DNA of 64,000 bases from Defluviitaleaceae bacterium (GTDB lineage: Bacteria; Bacillota; Clostridia; Lachnospirales; WRBF01), in NCBI GenBank assembly GCA_009784685.1, contig WRBF01000002.1, positions 1 through 64,000 on the forward strand, given 5' to 3'. The notes under the pieces are model-generated. The model was not told the DNA's origin. It ran no database searches and saw only the letters and a list, made by a program, of their open reading frames with translations. Made by a program: the position numbers and the translations under genes. Shown piece by piece: positions 1 to 7,608 of the stretch (the first letter of the stretch is position 1; each line of letters begins with the position of its first letter).

Positions 1-97
1 CCGAAAATAATTCAGTACTTTTGCCTACGGCAAAAGCGGCTACGCCGTCGGACTTCCTTCCGATACGTGAAGAAGCGAATTTTTAGCGGCTTTAGGC

Positions 98-123
98 GTG
101 TTGTACATTGTATTGCAAGGGTA
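98..123. repeat. Half copy of a hairpin repeat
   Basis: These bases are the same as the right half of the hairpin at 62060-62107 (core TTGTACATTGTATTGCAAGG). The left arm is absent here, so this looks like a broken copy. The match over about 26 bases, 62 kb away in non-coding DNA, supports an interspersed repeat rather than chance. Confidence 0.65.
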
Positions 124-206
124 GCATTAATGATAAAATTCTTTAGCGCATTGAATTTGCAAACAACCCTCTCTCATTCATCTTCTCGGTTTTTTTCATA
201 TGGCAA

Positions 207-235
207 GGGTGCATAACCTGCTTTCGTCAGGTCGG
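207..235. repeat. Fragment of an interspersed inverted-repeat element
   Basis: The block contains GGTGCATAACCTGCTTTCGT followed by CAGG. The element at 60011-60162 begins with GGTGCATAATCTGCTTTCGT, and the one at 47322-47485 has GCTAACCTGCTTTCGCCAG at the same place. A degenerate right-end-like block (CTCATTCATCTTCTCGG) lies at about 170-190, on the other side from that expected for an intact copy, so this is probably a remnant or a rearranged copy. Confidence 0.55.
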
Positions 236-402
236 CTTATGTCCACATACTCCAGATAACTCTTAGCAAATATTTTTCAAGTATAGAAAAATCACTGTTA
301 ATATGATAATATATTTAGATAAAAATGTTGAAAAGCGCAAAGCATTGTTAAGGGCTATCAAACTAAGATTTATGTTGCCTAAAATCATGTCTGAGGTATA
401 AG

Positions 403-1980
403 ATGAGTAGTAATTCTAACTATTACAAAACAGAAGAATATTGCAATTTTTATGAAATGTTATTAAATGTTTATAACTCATATAAAAACAGAACCGCAGT
501 TAAGTATAGAAAAGATGAACAAATTATAAATATTTCATATTTAGAGCTAATTGAGAATATTTGTAGTTTTTATAATTATTTTAAAAACAACAACCTGAAT
601 GACACCAATGTAGGGATTATATCTGAAAACAGATATGAGTATATTCCTATATATTTAGGCACTTTATTTTCAAATGTGATTGCGCCAATTGATAGAGAAA
701 TGAATGAAAGTAAACTAAGAAATTTGTTAGAAAAGTTTGATATTAAAGTTTTGTTTTATACAAACAAGGCAAAAGGCAAAGTGCTTGAGGCTTCTAATAA
801 ATTAAATGTTAAGCTTATTAATATTGATGAAGAATTTGATGAAATTGTTGCCGATAAAAGAAATATTGATGAGATGTTTGAAAATATCAGGACAGTATCA
901 AAAGATAAGTTTTCAACGCTAGGCTTTACATCTGGGACTACTTCAGATATTAAAGGGGCAATGTTATCTCAATATAATATTGTTTCAAACCTATGTGCAG
1001 CTCATAAAAATAATAATTTAAAAAGCCCTTTATTATACATATTGCCAATGAATCATACATACGGATTTAATTCCGGAATATTAACTGCGATATATAAAGG
1101 CATAACTATCTGTCTCACTATGGATTTAAAACATTTTCAAAAAGACTTAAAAGAATATGATCCATATTATATTGGGTCAGTTCCGCTTGTTGTTGAGGGT
1201 GTATATAAGAATATACTTGCTGAAGTTAAAAGAAGAAGAAAAGAAAAACTTTTTTTTAGAATGATCAAAGTTAGTAAATTTTTACTAAAATTCAAAATAG
1301 ATATCAGGCATTTTTTATTTGGGAAATTATTATCAAAAAACTTCAGGCTCTTTGTATCCGGTGGTGCGAGCTTAGATGAATCTTATATACATAAGTACAA
1401 CGAAATAGGAATTAATGTATTAAATGGTTATGGACTAACAGAGTGTTCTCCGCTAATTTCTGTGAATAGAGATATCCATAATGTCGTAGGTAGTGTTGGA
1501 ATAATAATTGATGGTGTATCAATAAAAATAGCAGAAGACAGCGAGATATTAGCAAAAGGCCCAAATATTATGATGGGTTATTACAAAGACGAAAATGCAA
1601 CCAAGGAAGTAATGACAGATGGTTATTATAAAACAGGGGATTTAGGTTATGTAAAAGACAATGTGCTTTTTATTACCGGGAGAAAGAAAAACTTGATTAT
1701 TCTTCCTAACGGGAAAAACTTTTCCCCGGAAGAAATAGAAGAAAAATTACTACAAGTTGATTATATAAAAGAATGTGTAGTTTTTTCAAAAAAGCATAAA
1801 GATATTGTTAAGATTAATGCTAAAATATTTTTAGAAGAACAAAGTGATAATCTAGCAAAAGATATAGAAATAATCAACTCGGGACTGCCTTACTATATGA
1901 GAATTGATGAATATGAAATTGTTGACGAAGAATTTGAAAAAACGAGCACAAAAAAAATAATAAGGAGTAAATATGTTTAA
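403..1980 (+). CDS. AMP-dependent acyl ligase (ANL superfamily), loading enzyme of the operon
   Basis: A 525-residue member of the adenylate-forming superfamily, which activates a carboxylic acid with ATP and passes it to a thiol such as a carrier-protein arm. The A3 phosphate loop is TSGTT at 176-180 with its lysine at 184. The A5 motif YGLTE is at 343-347, A7 YKTGDLGY at 409-416 and A8 GRKKN at 426-430. The C-terminal catalytic lysine probably lies in TSTKKIIR at 514-521. The start follows GAGG at 393-396. The gene overlaps the acyl carrier protein gene by 8 bases, which points to that protein as the acceptor. The first half of the adenylation domain is most diverged, so the acid cannot be predicted. 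Acyl-ACP ligase is more likely than acyl-CoA ligase by context. Codon use is very AT-rich compared with genes after 9000. Confidence 0.88.
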   Translation: MSSNSNYYKTEEYCNFYEMLLNVYNSYKNRTAVKYRKDEQIINISYLELIENICSFYNYFKNNNLNDTNVGIISENRYEYIPIYLGTLFSNVIAPIDREMNESKLRNLLEKFDIKVLFYTNKAKGKVLEASNKLNVKLINIDEEFDEIVADKRNIDEMFENIRTVSKDKFSTLGFTSGTTSDIKGAMLSQYNIVSNLCAAHKNNNLKSPLLYILPMNHTYGFNSGILTAIYKGITICLTMDLKHFQKDLKEYDPYYIGSVPLVVEGVYKNILAEVKRRRKEKLFFRMIKVSKFLLKFKIDIRHFLFGKLLSKNFRLFVSGGASLDESYIHKYNEIGINVLNGYGLTECSPLISVNRDIHNVVGSVGIIIDGVSIKIAEDSEILAKGPNIMMGYYKDENATKEVMTDGYYKTGDLGYVKDNVLFITGRKKNLIILPNGKNFSPEEIEEKLLQVDYIKECVVFSKKHKDIVKINAKIFLEEQSDNLAKDIEIINSGLPYYMRIDEYEIVDEEFEKTSTKKIIRSKYV

Positions 1981-2197
1981 TGAATTTAAAGAAATATTAA
2001 AAACAAATTACGAAGTTACTAACGTAGAACAATGCTCTAATTTTAAAAAAGATTTTGGTCTAACTTCGTTTGATTTTATTAACTTAATATGCTTAATAGA
2101 AGAAAAATACGGAGTTGTTATAGAAGAAGAACATTATTTATCTTTAAACACGGTTGGAGATTTAATAAAACATATTGAATCAGAAATGACCAGATAA
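1973..2197 (+). CDS. Dedicated acyl carrier protein
   Basis: A 74-residue acidic helical protein of acyl-carrier size. Serine 32 in GLTSFDF takes the place of the phosphopantetheine serine of the usual GxDSL motif, and the following helix (INLICLIEEKYG) fits helix II of the family. It differs clearly from the housekeeping carrier at 15645-15872, which keeps GVDSLDL. Its ATG at 1973 lies inside the end of the ligase gene, so the two are translationally coupled. The likely role is to hold the acyl group loaded by the ligase while operon enzymes act on it. No phosphopantetheinyl transferase is nearby, so the host enzyme would have to modify it. Confidence 0.87.
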   Translation: MFNEFKEILKTNYEVTNVEQCSNFKKDFGLTSFDFINLICLIEEKYGVVIEEEHYLSLNTVGDLIKHIESEMTR

Positions 2198-2207
2198 AGA
2201 GGTAATC

Positions 2208-3293
2208 ATGCAGGAAATAGTTGTTAAAACAAGGGAAGAGCAAAAGCAATTTATAAAATTTAGAAAAAAAATTTATAAAAGTAACTCCAGTTTTGTAGAT
2301 AATAACTTATTTACGATAAAGCAATTATTTTCAAATAAAACTTGTTTTGCGGATGATAAAGAAGTAATACCAATTTATATTGAAGATGATAATTTTAATA
2401 TAAAATGTGAGTGTATTGTTGTTTATACAAAGAAACTGCCGGAATATATACAGCTATGTTTCTTTGAAAGTGAAGATAATTCATCTATAGCAGTAAAAAT
2501 GCTGGTAGATAAAGTGATTCAAATAGGCAAAAAATATGGATGTACTAAATTAGTAATTGGATTAAACGGACATGTTAATTATGGTTTAGGGTTATTAAAC
2601 AGCCATTTTGATATAAAAAACTCTTTTGGTGTAAGTGGTAACCCTAGTTATTATAATAAATATTTTAAAGAGTTAAAATTTGATGAGGTATTATTAAATA
2701 CTTATACATGGAGTGGTGTGGAAAGCAAAGTGAATAGGTTTTCTGCCATAATAAGCAAAATAAACAGAGCCTATTCTTTTAAAATTTTGGAAAAGGATAA
2801 GTTAGAATATTATTCTAAAATATATACGGATTTAAACAATAAATGTTTTCCGGGGCATAGGTATTATTACAATAGAACGTATAAAGAAGATAAAGAGATG
2901 TTAAAAGAAATGTTGTTATTTGTAAAGCCTGAATCATTAATTTTTGCTTTCAAAGATGATGAACCTGTTGCCTTCATTCTTTGGTATCCGGATTTTAATG
3001 AACTTGTTTTGCAAGGAGAAGCGTTTGGAATCAAGACATATTTCAAGAACTTATTTTTTAATAGAAAATTTGAAAAAGCAAAAATTGTTGAAATTGGAAT
3101 ATTAGAAGATTATAGAAAATCCGGACTGGCATTTGGATTAATAAATCAAGTAGTTTTAAAAATAAATAAGTATGGAATTAAGAAAGGTGAAAGCTCTTGG
3201 ATATTAGAAGAAAATGTTGACTCTAATAGTATTTGCAAAGCAATTTGTGATGATTTGTATAAAGAGTATGTAGTATATGAAAAAGATAGATAG
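2208..3293 (+). CDS. GNAT-fold N-acyltransferase, YghO-like
   Basis: A 361-residue protein with a GNAT fold in its C-terminal half. A motif-A-like segment (EIGILEDYRKSGLAFGLI, about residues 296-313) fits the CoA or pantetheine phosphate loop. The N-terminal part (an aromatic and basic opening, then an IYIEDDN strand) and the central GNPSYYNKYFKELKFDE segment resemble the large YghO-type family of about 370 residues, whose substrates are mostly unknown. An acyl-ACP donor is inferred from the carrier protein gene next door and from analogy with N-acyl amino acid synthases. The gene overlaps the next reading frame by 17 bases. What it acylates cannot be read from the sequence. Confidence 0.6.
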   Translation: MQEIVVKTREEQKQFIKFRKKIYKSNSSFVDNNLFTIKQLFSNKTCFADDKEVIPIYIEDDNFNIKCECIVVYTKKLPEYIQLCFFESEDNSSIAVKMLVDKVIQIGKKYGCTKLVIGLNGHVNYGLGLLNSHFDIKNSFGVSGNPSYYNKYFKELKFDEVLLNTYTWSGVESKVNRFSAIISKINRAYSFKILEKDKLEYYSKIYTDLNNKCFPGHRYYYNRTYKEDKEMLKEMLLFVKPESLIFAFKDDEPVAFILWYPDFNELVLQGEAFGIKTYFKNLFFNRKFEKAKIVEIGILEDYRKSGLAFGLINQVVLKINKYGIKKGESSWILEENVDSNSICKAICDDLYKEYVVYEKDR

Positions 3294-4263
3294 TAACCTA
3301 GAGGTTCATAACAGTGACAATTTTGATAGCATATCTAATCAAATAAAATTAGATTTCCCTTTCGATAGAAAGTTTATCAACTTGTTAAAAGAAGAAAATT
3401 TATTTCATCAAGAATACTATTACATAAGAAACAAAAAAGATTTTGCATTTTTCATATTATACAAAATGAAATTAAATATATTCACATTTGGAAACTTCAA
3501 ACTAAATGTAAAAGTAAAAATTATTGGTATGCCTTTCTCAATAAGTGAAAATGGTTATTTCACAAATAATGAAGAAATGATGCTGAAATTTATAAAAACC
3601 ATTACGGGTCTGAAACTTGTTTTGAATGTCAAAGAACCAATACAGATTGATGGGATAACAGTTGGAAATACTTTGCCCACTTGCATATTTGTTAATGATT
3701 TTAAAAGCATTGATGAATATATGCTATCTTTACGAAGCTCATATAGAAGAAGAATAAATACAGCAATTAAAAATTGTGAAGATTTGATAGTAGAGCAACT
3801 GGACGGTAAATGCCCCGGAAGCTTATATGAATTATACTTGCGAACTTATGAAAGATCACCTTATAAACTAGAAAAATTAGAGCCCGATTTTTTTAATAAA
3901 GTTGATGCACAAGGGTTAGTATTTTCTAAAGATGATGTTGAACTTGGTTTTGTATTACTAAAGAAATATCAAGAAAGGTTATATTTTATGCTATGTGGCA
4001 TGAATTATAATGTAGATACTGCGGATTTATATTTTTATATGCTATACAAAATTATAATTTATGCTATTGAGAACAATTGTAAGATTATAGATTTTGGTCA
4101 AACATCAGAAGAAACAAAATTAAAAATTGGATCACAATTATCAAAAAGATATTTTTATGCTCATCATACAAATATCTTTCTAAACAAAATGATAAGTATA
4201 AACAAAAGACTTTTAGAATACAAGTATGACTTTAAAAAGTTTCGGGTTTATAGGGAGAAGTAG
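3277..4263 (+). CDS. FemAB-like or BioF2-like acyltransferase (double GNAT type)
   Basis: A 328-residue protein of the Acetyltransf_6/FemAB-like group. The diagnostic parts are YMLSLRSSYRRRINTAIKN at about 150-168 and a C-terminal LYFYMLYKIIIYAIENN helix followed by IIDFGQTSEETKLKIG. Members of this group transfer aminoacyl or acyl groups in cell-wall or lipid assembly, and several sit in carrier-protein operons. It starts within the end of the previous gene (17-base overlap) and is followed closely by the first radical SAM gene. A second acyltransferase in the operon suggests a product with two acylations, or one acylation and one aminoacyl transfer. The acceptor is not known. Confidence 0.62.
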   Translation: MKKIDSNLEVHNSDNFDSISNQIKLDFPFDRKFINLLKEENLFHQEYYYIRNKKDFAFFILYKMKLNIFTFGNFKLNVKVKIIGMPFSISENGYFTNNEEMMLKFIKTITGLKLVLNVKEPIQIDGITVGNTLPTCIFVNDFKSIDEYMLSLRSSYRRRINTAIKNCEDLIVEQLDGKCPGSLYELYLRTYERSPYKLEKLEPDFFNKVDAQGLVFSKDDVELGFVLLKKYQERLYFMLCGMNYNVDTADLYFYMLYKIIIYAIENNCKIIDFGQTSEETKLKIGSQLSKRYFYAHHTNIFLNKMISINKRLLEYKYDFKKFRVYREK

Positions 4264-4270
4264 TAACACT

Positions 4271-5626
4271 ATGAAAGCATTATTGATAAAACCAAAATTT
4301 GAAAATGTTTTTACAAGATTATCATTAATAACAACGGAACCATTAGAATTAGAATATATGGTTTCTATTTGTGATAGAAATAATGTGGAATCTGAAATAT
4401 GTGATATGACGTTAAAAAAGCATAGTGTTGCTAGATCAGTAAAGAGATTTAAACCTGATATAGTTGGAATAACTGCTAACTTTATTCATATAGATACGGT
4501 AAAAAAATATGTAAAACAGATTAAGAAAATTAATCCTAATATCAAGGTTATTTTAGGCGGGTCTCACGCAGAAGTTAAGCCCGAAGATTTTTTCTTTGAT
4601 GGTATAGATATTGTAACTTATAGCGGTGGATTTAAAGCATTTGAGAATATTATTAAATATGAGAATATTGATTTGAAAGATATAAAGGGAATATATTACT
4701 TGAAGAACTCGGAATGGGTACAAAATGAAAGAGAAGCTTTTGATATTAGTGATTTACCATTCCCTAACAGAAATCATTTCTACAAAAATATTAAAAAATA
4801 TAAATATGTTAATCTGAAGCCTTGCGCTATTGTAAAAGCGAGTTATAGCTGCCCACAAAATTGCAATTATTGTTTTTCAACTTTATTAAACAATGGCAAA
4901 TATATTTGTAGAGAACCAAAAAATGTAGTTGAGGAAATTAAAAATATAAACTGTGAAAATATATGGATTGTTGATGATACATTTTATGTTGATAAAAATA
5001 AACTTAAAGTGTTTATTGACTTGATAAAAAAAGAAAATATACAAAAAAACTATTCATTATATTATAGAGTAGATTTTATTGCCAATAATCCGGAAATAAT
5101 GCAAGAACTAGCGGGTATTGGCGTGAAGATGTGCGCCGTTGGGCTAGAAGTAATAGATGATGAGGTGTTAAAAAACTATAATAAAGGAACTAATGTTACT
5201 CTAATATTAAAAGCATTAGAAGTATTAAAAAAATGTAATATAACCTGTATCGGGCTTTTAATGATTGATATTGACGCAGAAAAAGATTACTTTGAAAAAT
5301 TGTATAAGTTTATTGAAAAGCATGAGTTATATCTATCTACTGTTTCAGTATTAACACCTATGCCGGGCACTGAACAATATGAGAAATATAAAGATAGATT
5401 TATAACAAGCGATTATAAAAAATGGGATTTTGTGCATTTAGTAATAAGCCCAAGAAAGATGAGTAATTTTACATTTTATAAAGAGTTTTACAAATTATAT
5501 TTTAAGCTAGGCAAGCTAATCTTAAAAGCAAAAGTGTTATCTCCGGTTTATTTAAAATCAGCAATGATAGCAACTGCAAACTTTTGGTTTGAAGCAATTA
5601 AAAGTTTGGGGGGGAAGAAACAATGA
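4271..5626 (+). CDS. Cobalamin-binding radical SAM enzyme, paralog 1
   Basis: A 451-residue enzyme with an N-terminal B12-binding Rossmann domain (about 1-130; PDIVGITANFIH at 62-73, VILGGSHAEVKPEDFF at 93-108) and a radical SAM barrel with the [4Fe-4S] motif C194-PQN-C198-NY-C201. The ATG at 4271 was preferred over an in-frame codon at 4226 because GGGAGAAG ends just upstream and the protein then begins MKALLIKPK, matching both paralogs (MKVLLIRPK, MKVFLVRPN). The usual DxHxxG cobalamin-ligand motif is not kept: the position reads CDMTLKK. Family enzymes methylate unactivated carbons or do other radical chemistry. The likely substrate is a carrier- or lipid-bound acyl chain, but that is inference. 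Confidence 0.88.
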   Translation: MKALLIKPKFENVFTRLSLITTEPLELEYMVSICDRNNVESEICDMTLKKHSVARSVKRFKPDIVGITANFIHIDTVKKYVKQIKKINPNIKVILGGSHAEVKPEDFFFDGIDIVTYSGGFKAFENIIKYENIDLKDIKGIYYLKNSEWVQNEREAFDISDLPFPNRNHFYKNIKKYKYVNLKPCAIVKASYSCPQNCNYCFSTLLNNGKYICREPKNVVEEIKNINCENIWIVDDTFYVDKNKLKVFIDLIKKENIQKNYSLYYRVDFIANNPEIMQELAGIGVKMCAVGLEVIDDEVLKNYNKGTNVTLILKALEVLKKCNITCIGLLMIDIDAEKDYFEKLYKFIEKHELYLSTVSVLTPMPGTEQYEKYKDRFITSDYKKWDFVHLVISPRKMSNFTFYKEFYKLYFKLGKLILKAKVLSPVYLKSAMIATANFWFEAIKSLGGKKQ

Positions 5627-6243
5627 ATTATACTGTTTGGGAAAAGCTAGCACATAAATATAATAGGTTATGGGTACAGAAGTATTCACTCAGACCGACT
5701 CGAAGAGAAGTGAGAAAAATTGTTTTACCTTTAATAAAAAATAATCCTAAGATCAAGATATTAGAAATTGGTTGCGGAACAGGACAGTTTATTAAAGAAA
5801 TAAGCGTTAAGAATGGAAATATATCTTATTTTGGAATTGATGCCGCCAATAACATGATAGAAATTGCTAAAAAAGACAATAAAGTAAAAAATATAAAGTT
5901 TGAAAAGATGTCCATTGAAAAATACAAAACTAAAGAAACGTTTGATTTAATCATTTGTACTCACGCATTTCCATACTTTCCAGAAAAGAGGCAAATGATG
6001 AAAAAGATATCCAAACTATGTAATAAGGGTGCAAAAGTAATTATCGCAAATGCTTCTAACAATAACTTGAAAGATAAAATTATAACATTTTTGCTTAAAG
6101 CAACCACAAGTAAATCACAGTATTTATCAATAAGAGATATGTCAAAACTATTTGATAATGCTTCATTAAAATGTATAGATATAAAGATTATAAAAGAAAA
6201 AAGGTATATGCCAACAATAGCCTTATTCTATTTGGAGAAGTAG
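5623..6243 (+). CDS. Class I SAM-dependent methyltransferase
   Basis: A 206-residue methyltransferase with motif I LEIGCGTGQF at about residues 46-56, an acidic ribose-binding residue in YFGIDA, and motif IV-like FDLIICTHAFPYFP. It overlaps the preceding radical SAM gene by 4 bases (ATGA), and the third radical SAM/methyl block begins 3 bases after it, so it belongs to the same transcript. Family members methylate O, N or C atoms of small molecules or lipids. It resembles the general Methyltransf_11/25 group and gives no hint of substrate. Confidence 0.83.
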   Translation: MNYTVWEKLAHKYNRLWVQKYSLRPTRREVRKIVLPLIKNNPKIKILEIGCGTGQFIKEISVKNGNISYFGIDAANNMIEIAKKDNKVKNIKFEKMSIEKYKTKETFDLIICTHAFPYFPEKRQMMKKISKLCNKGAKVIIANASNNNLKDKIITFLLKATTSKSQYLSIRDMSKLFDNASLKCIDIKIIKEKRYMPTIALFYLEK

Positions 6244-6246
6244 CTT

Positions 6247-7605
6247 ATGAAAGTTTTATTGATAAGACCAAAACCTCATAAAGATACTATTGGACTACAA
6301 AATGTAATGATATGTGAGCCATTAGAACTAGAATATTTGTCTTCCAACGCAGAAGCAAAAGGGCATAAAGTAGATATTATAGATATGATTATTGAAAAGA
6401 AGCAAATAAGCTATTTTGTTAAAAAGTATAACCCAGACGTTGTTGGAATAACCGGTTATATCGCCCATGTTAACATAATTAAAGGCTATGCAAGAGAAAT
6501 AAAAGAATGCAATAGTAATATAAAAATAATAGTCGGCGGGGTTCATGCGGAAGTTAATCCTGAGGATTTTGTATGCAATGAAATAGATTATATCATTAGG
6601 GCAAATGGAATAAGAACTTTTATTGAGATACTAGACAAGCTTAAAAAGAAAAGCACCATTGATATGGATTCTATCTATAGTGAAAATGTTAAAAGCTGCA
6701 AAAAAGATAATACTTTTCACTATTTATATCCGGATAGAGAAAAGGTAAACAAATATAGATCGAAATATTATTATATGTTTCATAGAAATTGCAGCTTAAT
6801 AAAAACATCATTTGGCTGCCCTTATGATTGCAAATTTTGTTTCTGTAGACAAATTACTGATGGGAATTATTTTTATAGGGAATTAAACGATATAATTAGA
6901 GAATTAAAATCTATAAAGGAACAAGAAGTGTATATAGTTGATGATGATTTTTTGGTAGATAAAGATAGGATTCAGGGGTTTTGCGAGCTTTTAAAGGAGC
7001 ATAATGTTGATAAAAAATATTTAATATATGCCAGAGCTGATTTTATAGCAAACAATGAAGATATAATAGAACTTTTTAAATCGGTGGGGCTTCGGGCTGT
7101 AATAGTAGGTTTGGAATCTTGTGATAGTAAAGAATTGGTTGATTATAATAAGAAGACCAAAGTTGTAACAAATGAGAAAGCAGTACGTATTCTTCAAAAA
7201 TACGATATAGAGTGTTATGGTACATTTATACTAGGATTAGAGTGGGTAAAAAAAGACTTTAACGCATTATCTAAATGGATTAAAAAGTTAGGGTTAGTAT
7301 TCGTAAACTTGCAGCCATTAACACCATTAAAAAGAACTGAACTATACGAAAAATATAAAAGTGATTTTATAATTAGTGAAGATAAATATGAAAAATGGGA
7401 CTTAGCACATTTAGTTGTAAAACCTACAAATATATCTGTTAGAAAATATTATCTTTATACTATATGGCTATATTATAGTGCCACAATAAACCCCAAGGCT
7501 GCTTGGTATATGATAAGGAAATATGGAGTCAATGATACAATCAAGTTAAGCATCGGGGCATTTAAAGTAAATATACAATACTTTAAAAAGTTAGTGGAGG
7601 GTTAA
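6247..7605 (+). CDS. Cobalamin-binding radical SAM enzyme, paralog 2
   Basis: A 452-residue paralog of the enzymes at 4271 and 7609. The N-terminal domain has EPLELEY, PDVVGITGYIAHV and IIVGGVHAEVNPEDF, the typical B12-binding fold of this family. The radical SAM cluster motif is C191-PYD-C195-KF-C198, followed by an unusual extra cysteine at 200. The barrel includes VDDDFLVD and AVIVGLES. The cobalamin-ligand histidine motif DxHxxG is again absent (IDMIIEK). The C-terminal part, ending in an aromatic KYYLYTIWLYYSA stretch, is shared with the paralogs and may contact a hydrophobic substrate. Three copies in one operon suggest successive or different modifications on one scaffold. Confidence 0.88.
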   Translation: MKVLLIRPKPHKDTIGLQNVMICEPLELEYLSSNAEAKGHKVDIIDMIIEKKQISYFVKKYNPDVVGITGYIAHVNIIKGYAREIKECNSNIKIIVGGVHAEVNPEDFVCNEIDYIIRANGIRTFIEILDKLKKKSTIDMDSIYSENVKSCKKDNTFHYLYPDREKVNKYRSKYYYMFHRNCSLIKTSFGCPYDCKFCFCRQITDGNYFYRELNDIIRELKSIKEQEVYIVDDDFLVDKDRIQGFCELLKEHNVDKKYLIYARADFIANNEDIIELFKSVGLRAVIVGLESCDSKELVDYNKKTKVVTNEKAVRILQKYDIECYGTFILGLEWVKKDFNALSKWIKKLGLVFVNLQPLTPLKRTELYEKYKSDFIISEDKYEKWDLAHLVVKPTNISVRKYYLYTIWLYYSATINPKAAWYMIRKYGVNDTIKLSIGAFKVNIQYFKKLVEG

Positions 7606-7608
7606 AGG

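Larger units (their letters stand above)
1..402. other. Repeat-rich non-coding left flank of the biosynthetic operon
   Basis: No gene is visible here. The stretch contains a short perfect hairpin at 19-35 (TTTTGCC, loop tac, GGCAAAA), a GGCTACGCC-rich block at 37-60, half of the hairpin repeat found complete at 62060-62107 (here 98-123), and a block at 207-235 that matches the ends of the elements at 47322 and 60011. From about 250 onward the sequence becomes very AT-rich, like the operon that follows. A ribosome binding site GAGG at 393-396 serves the first gene at 403. No convincing promoter hexamers were found. Confidence 0.6.

Noticed and set aside
1..402. Cobalamin riboswitch before the B12 radical SAM operon
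   Set aside because: No B12-box-like sequence was seen in the leader; the region holds repeat fragments and AT-rich DNA.
4226..4270. Earlier start of the first radical SAM gene at 4226
   Set aside because: The extra 15 residues have no counterpart in the paralogs and lack a binding site; ATG 4271 follows GGGAGAAG.
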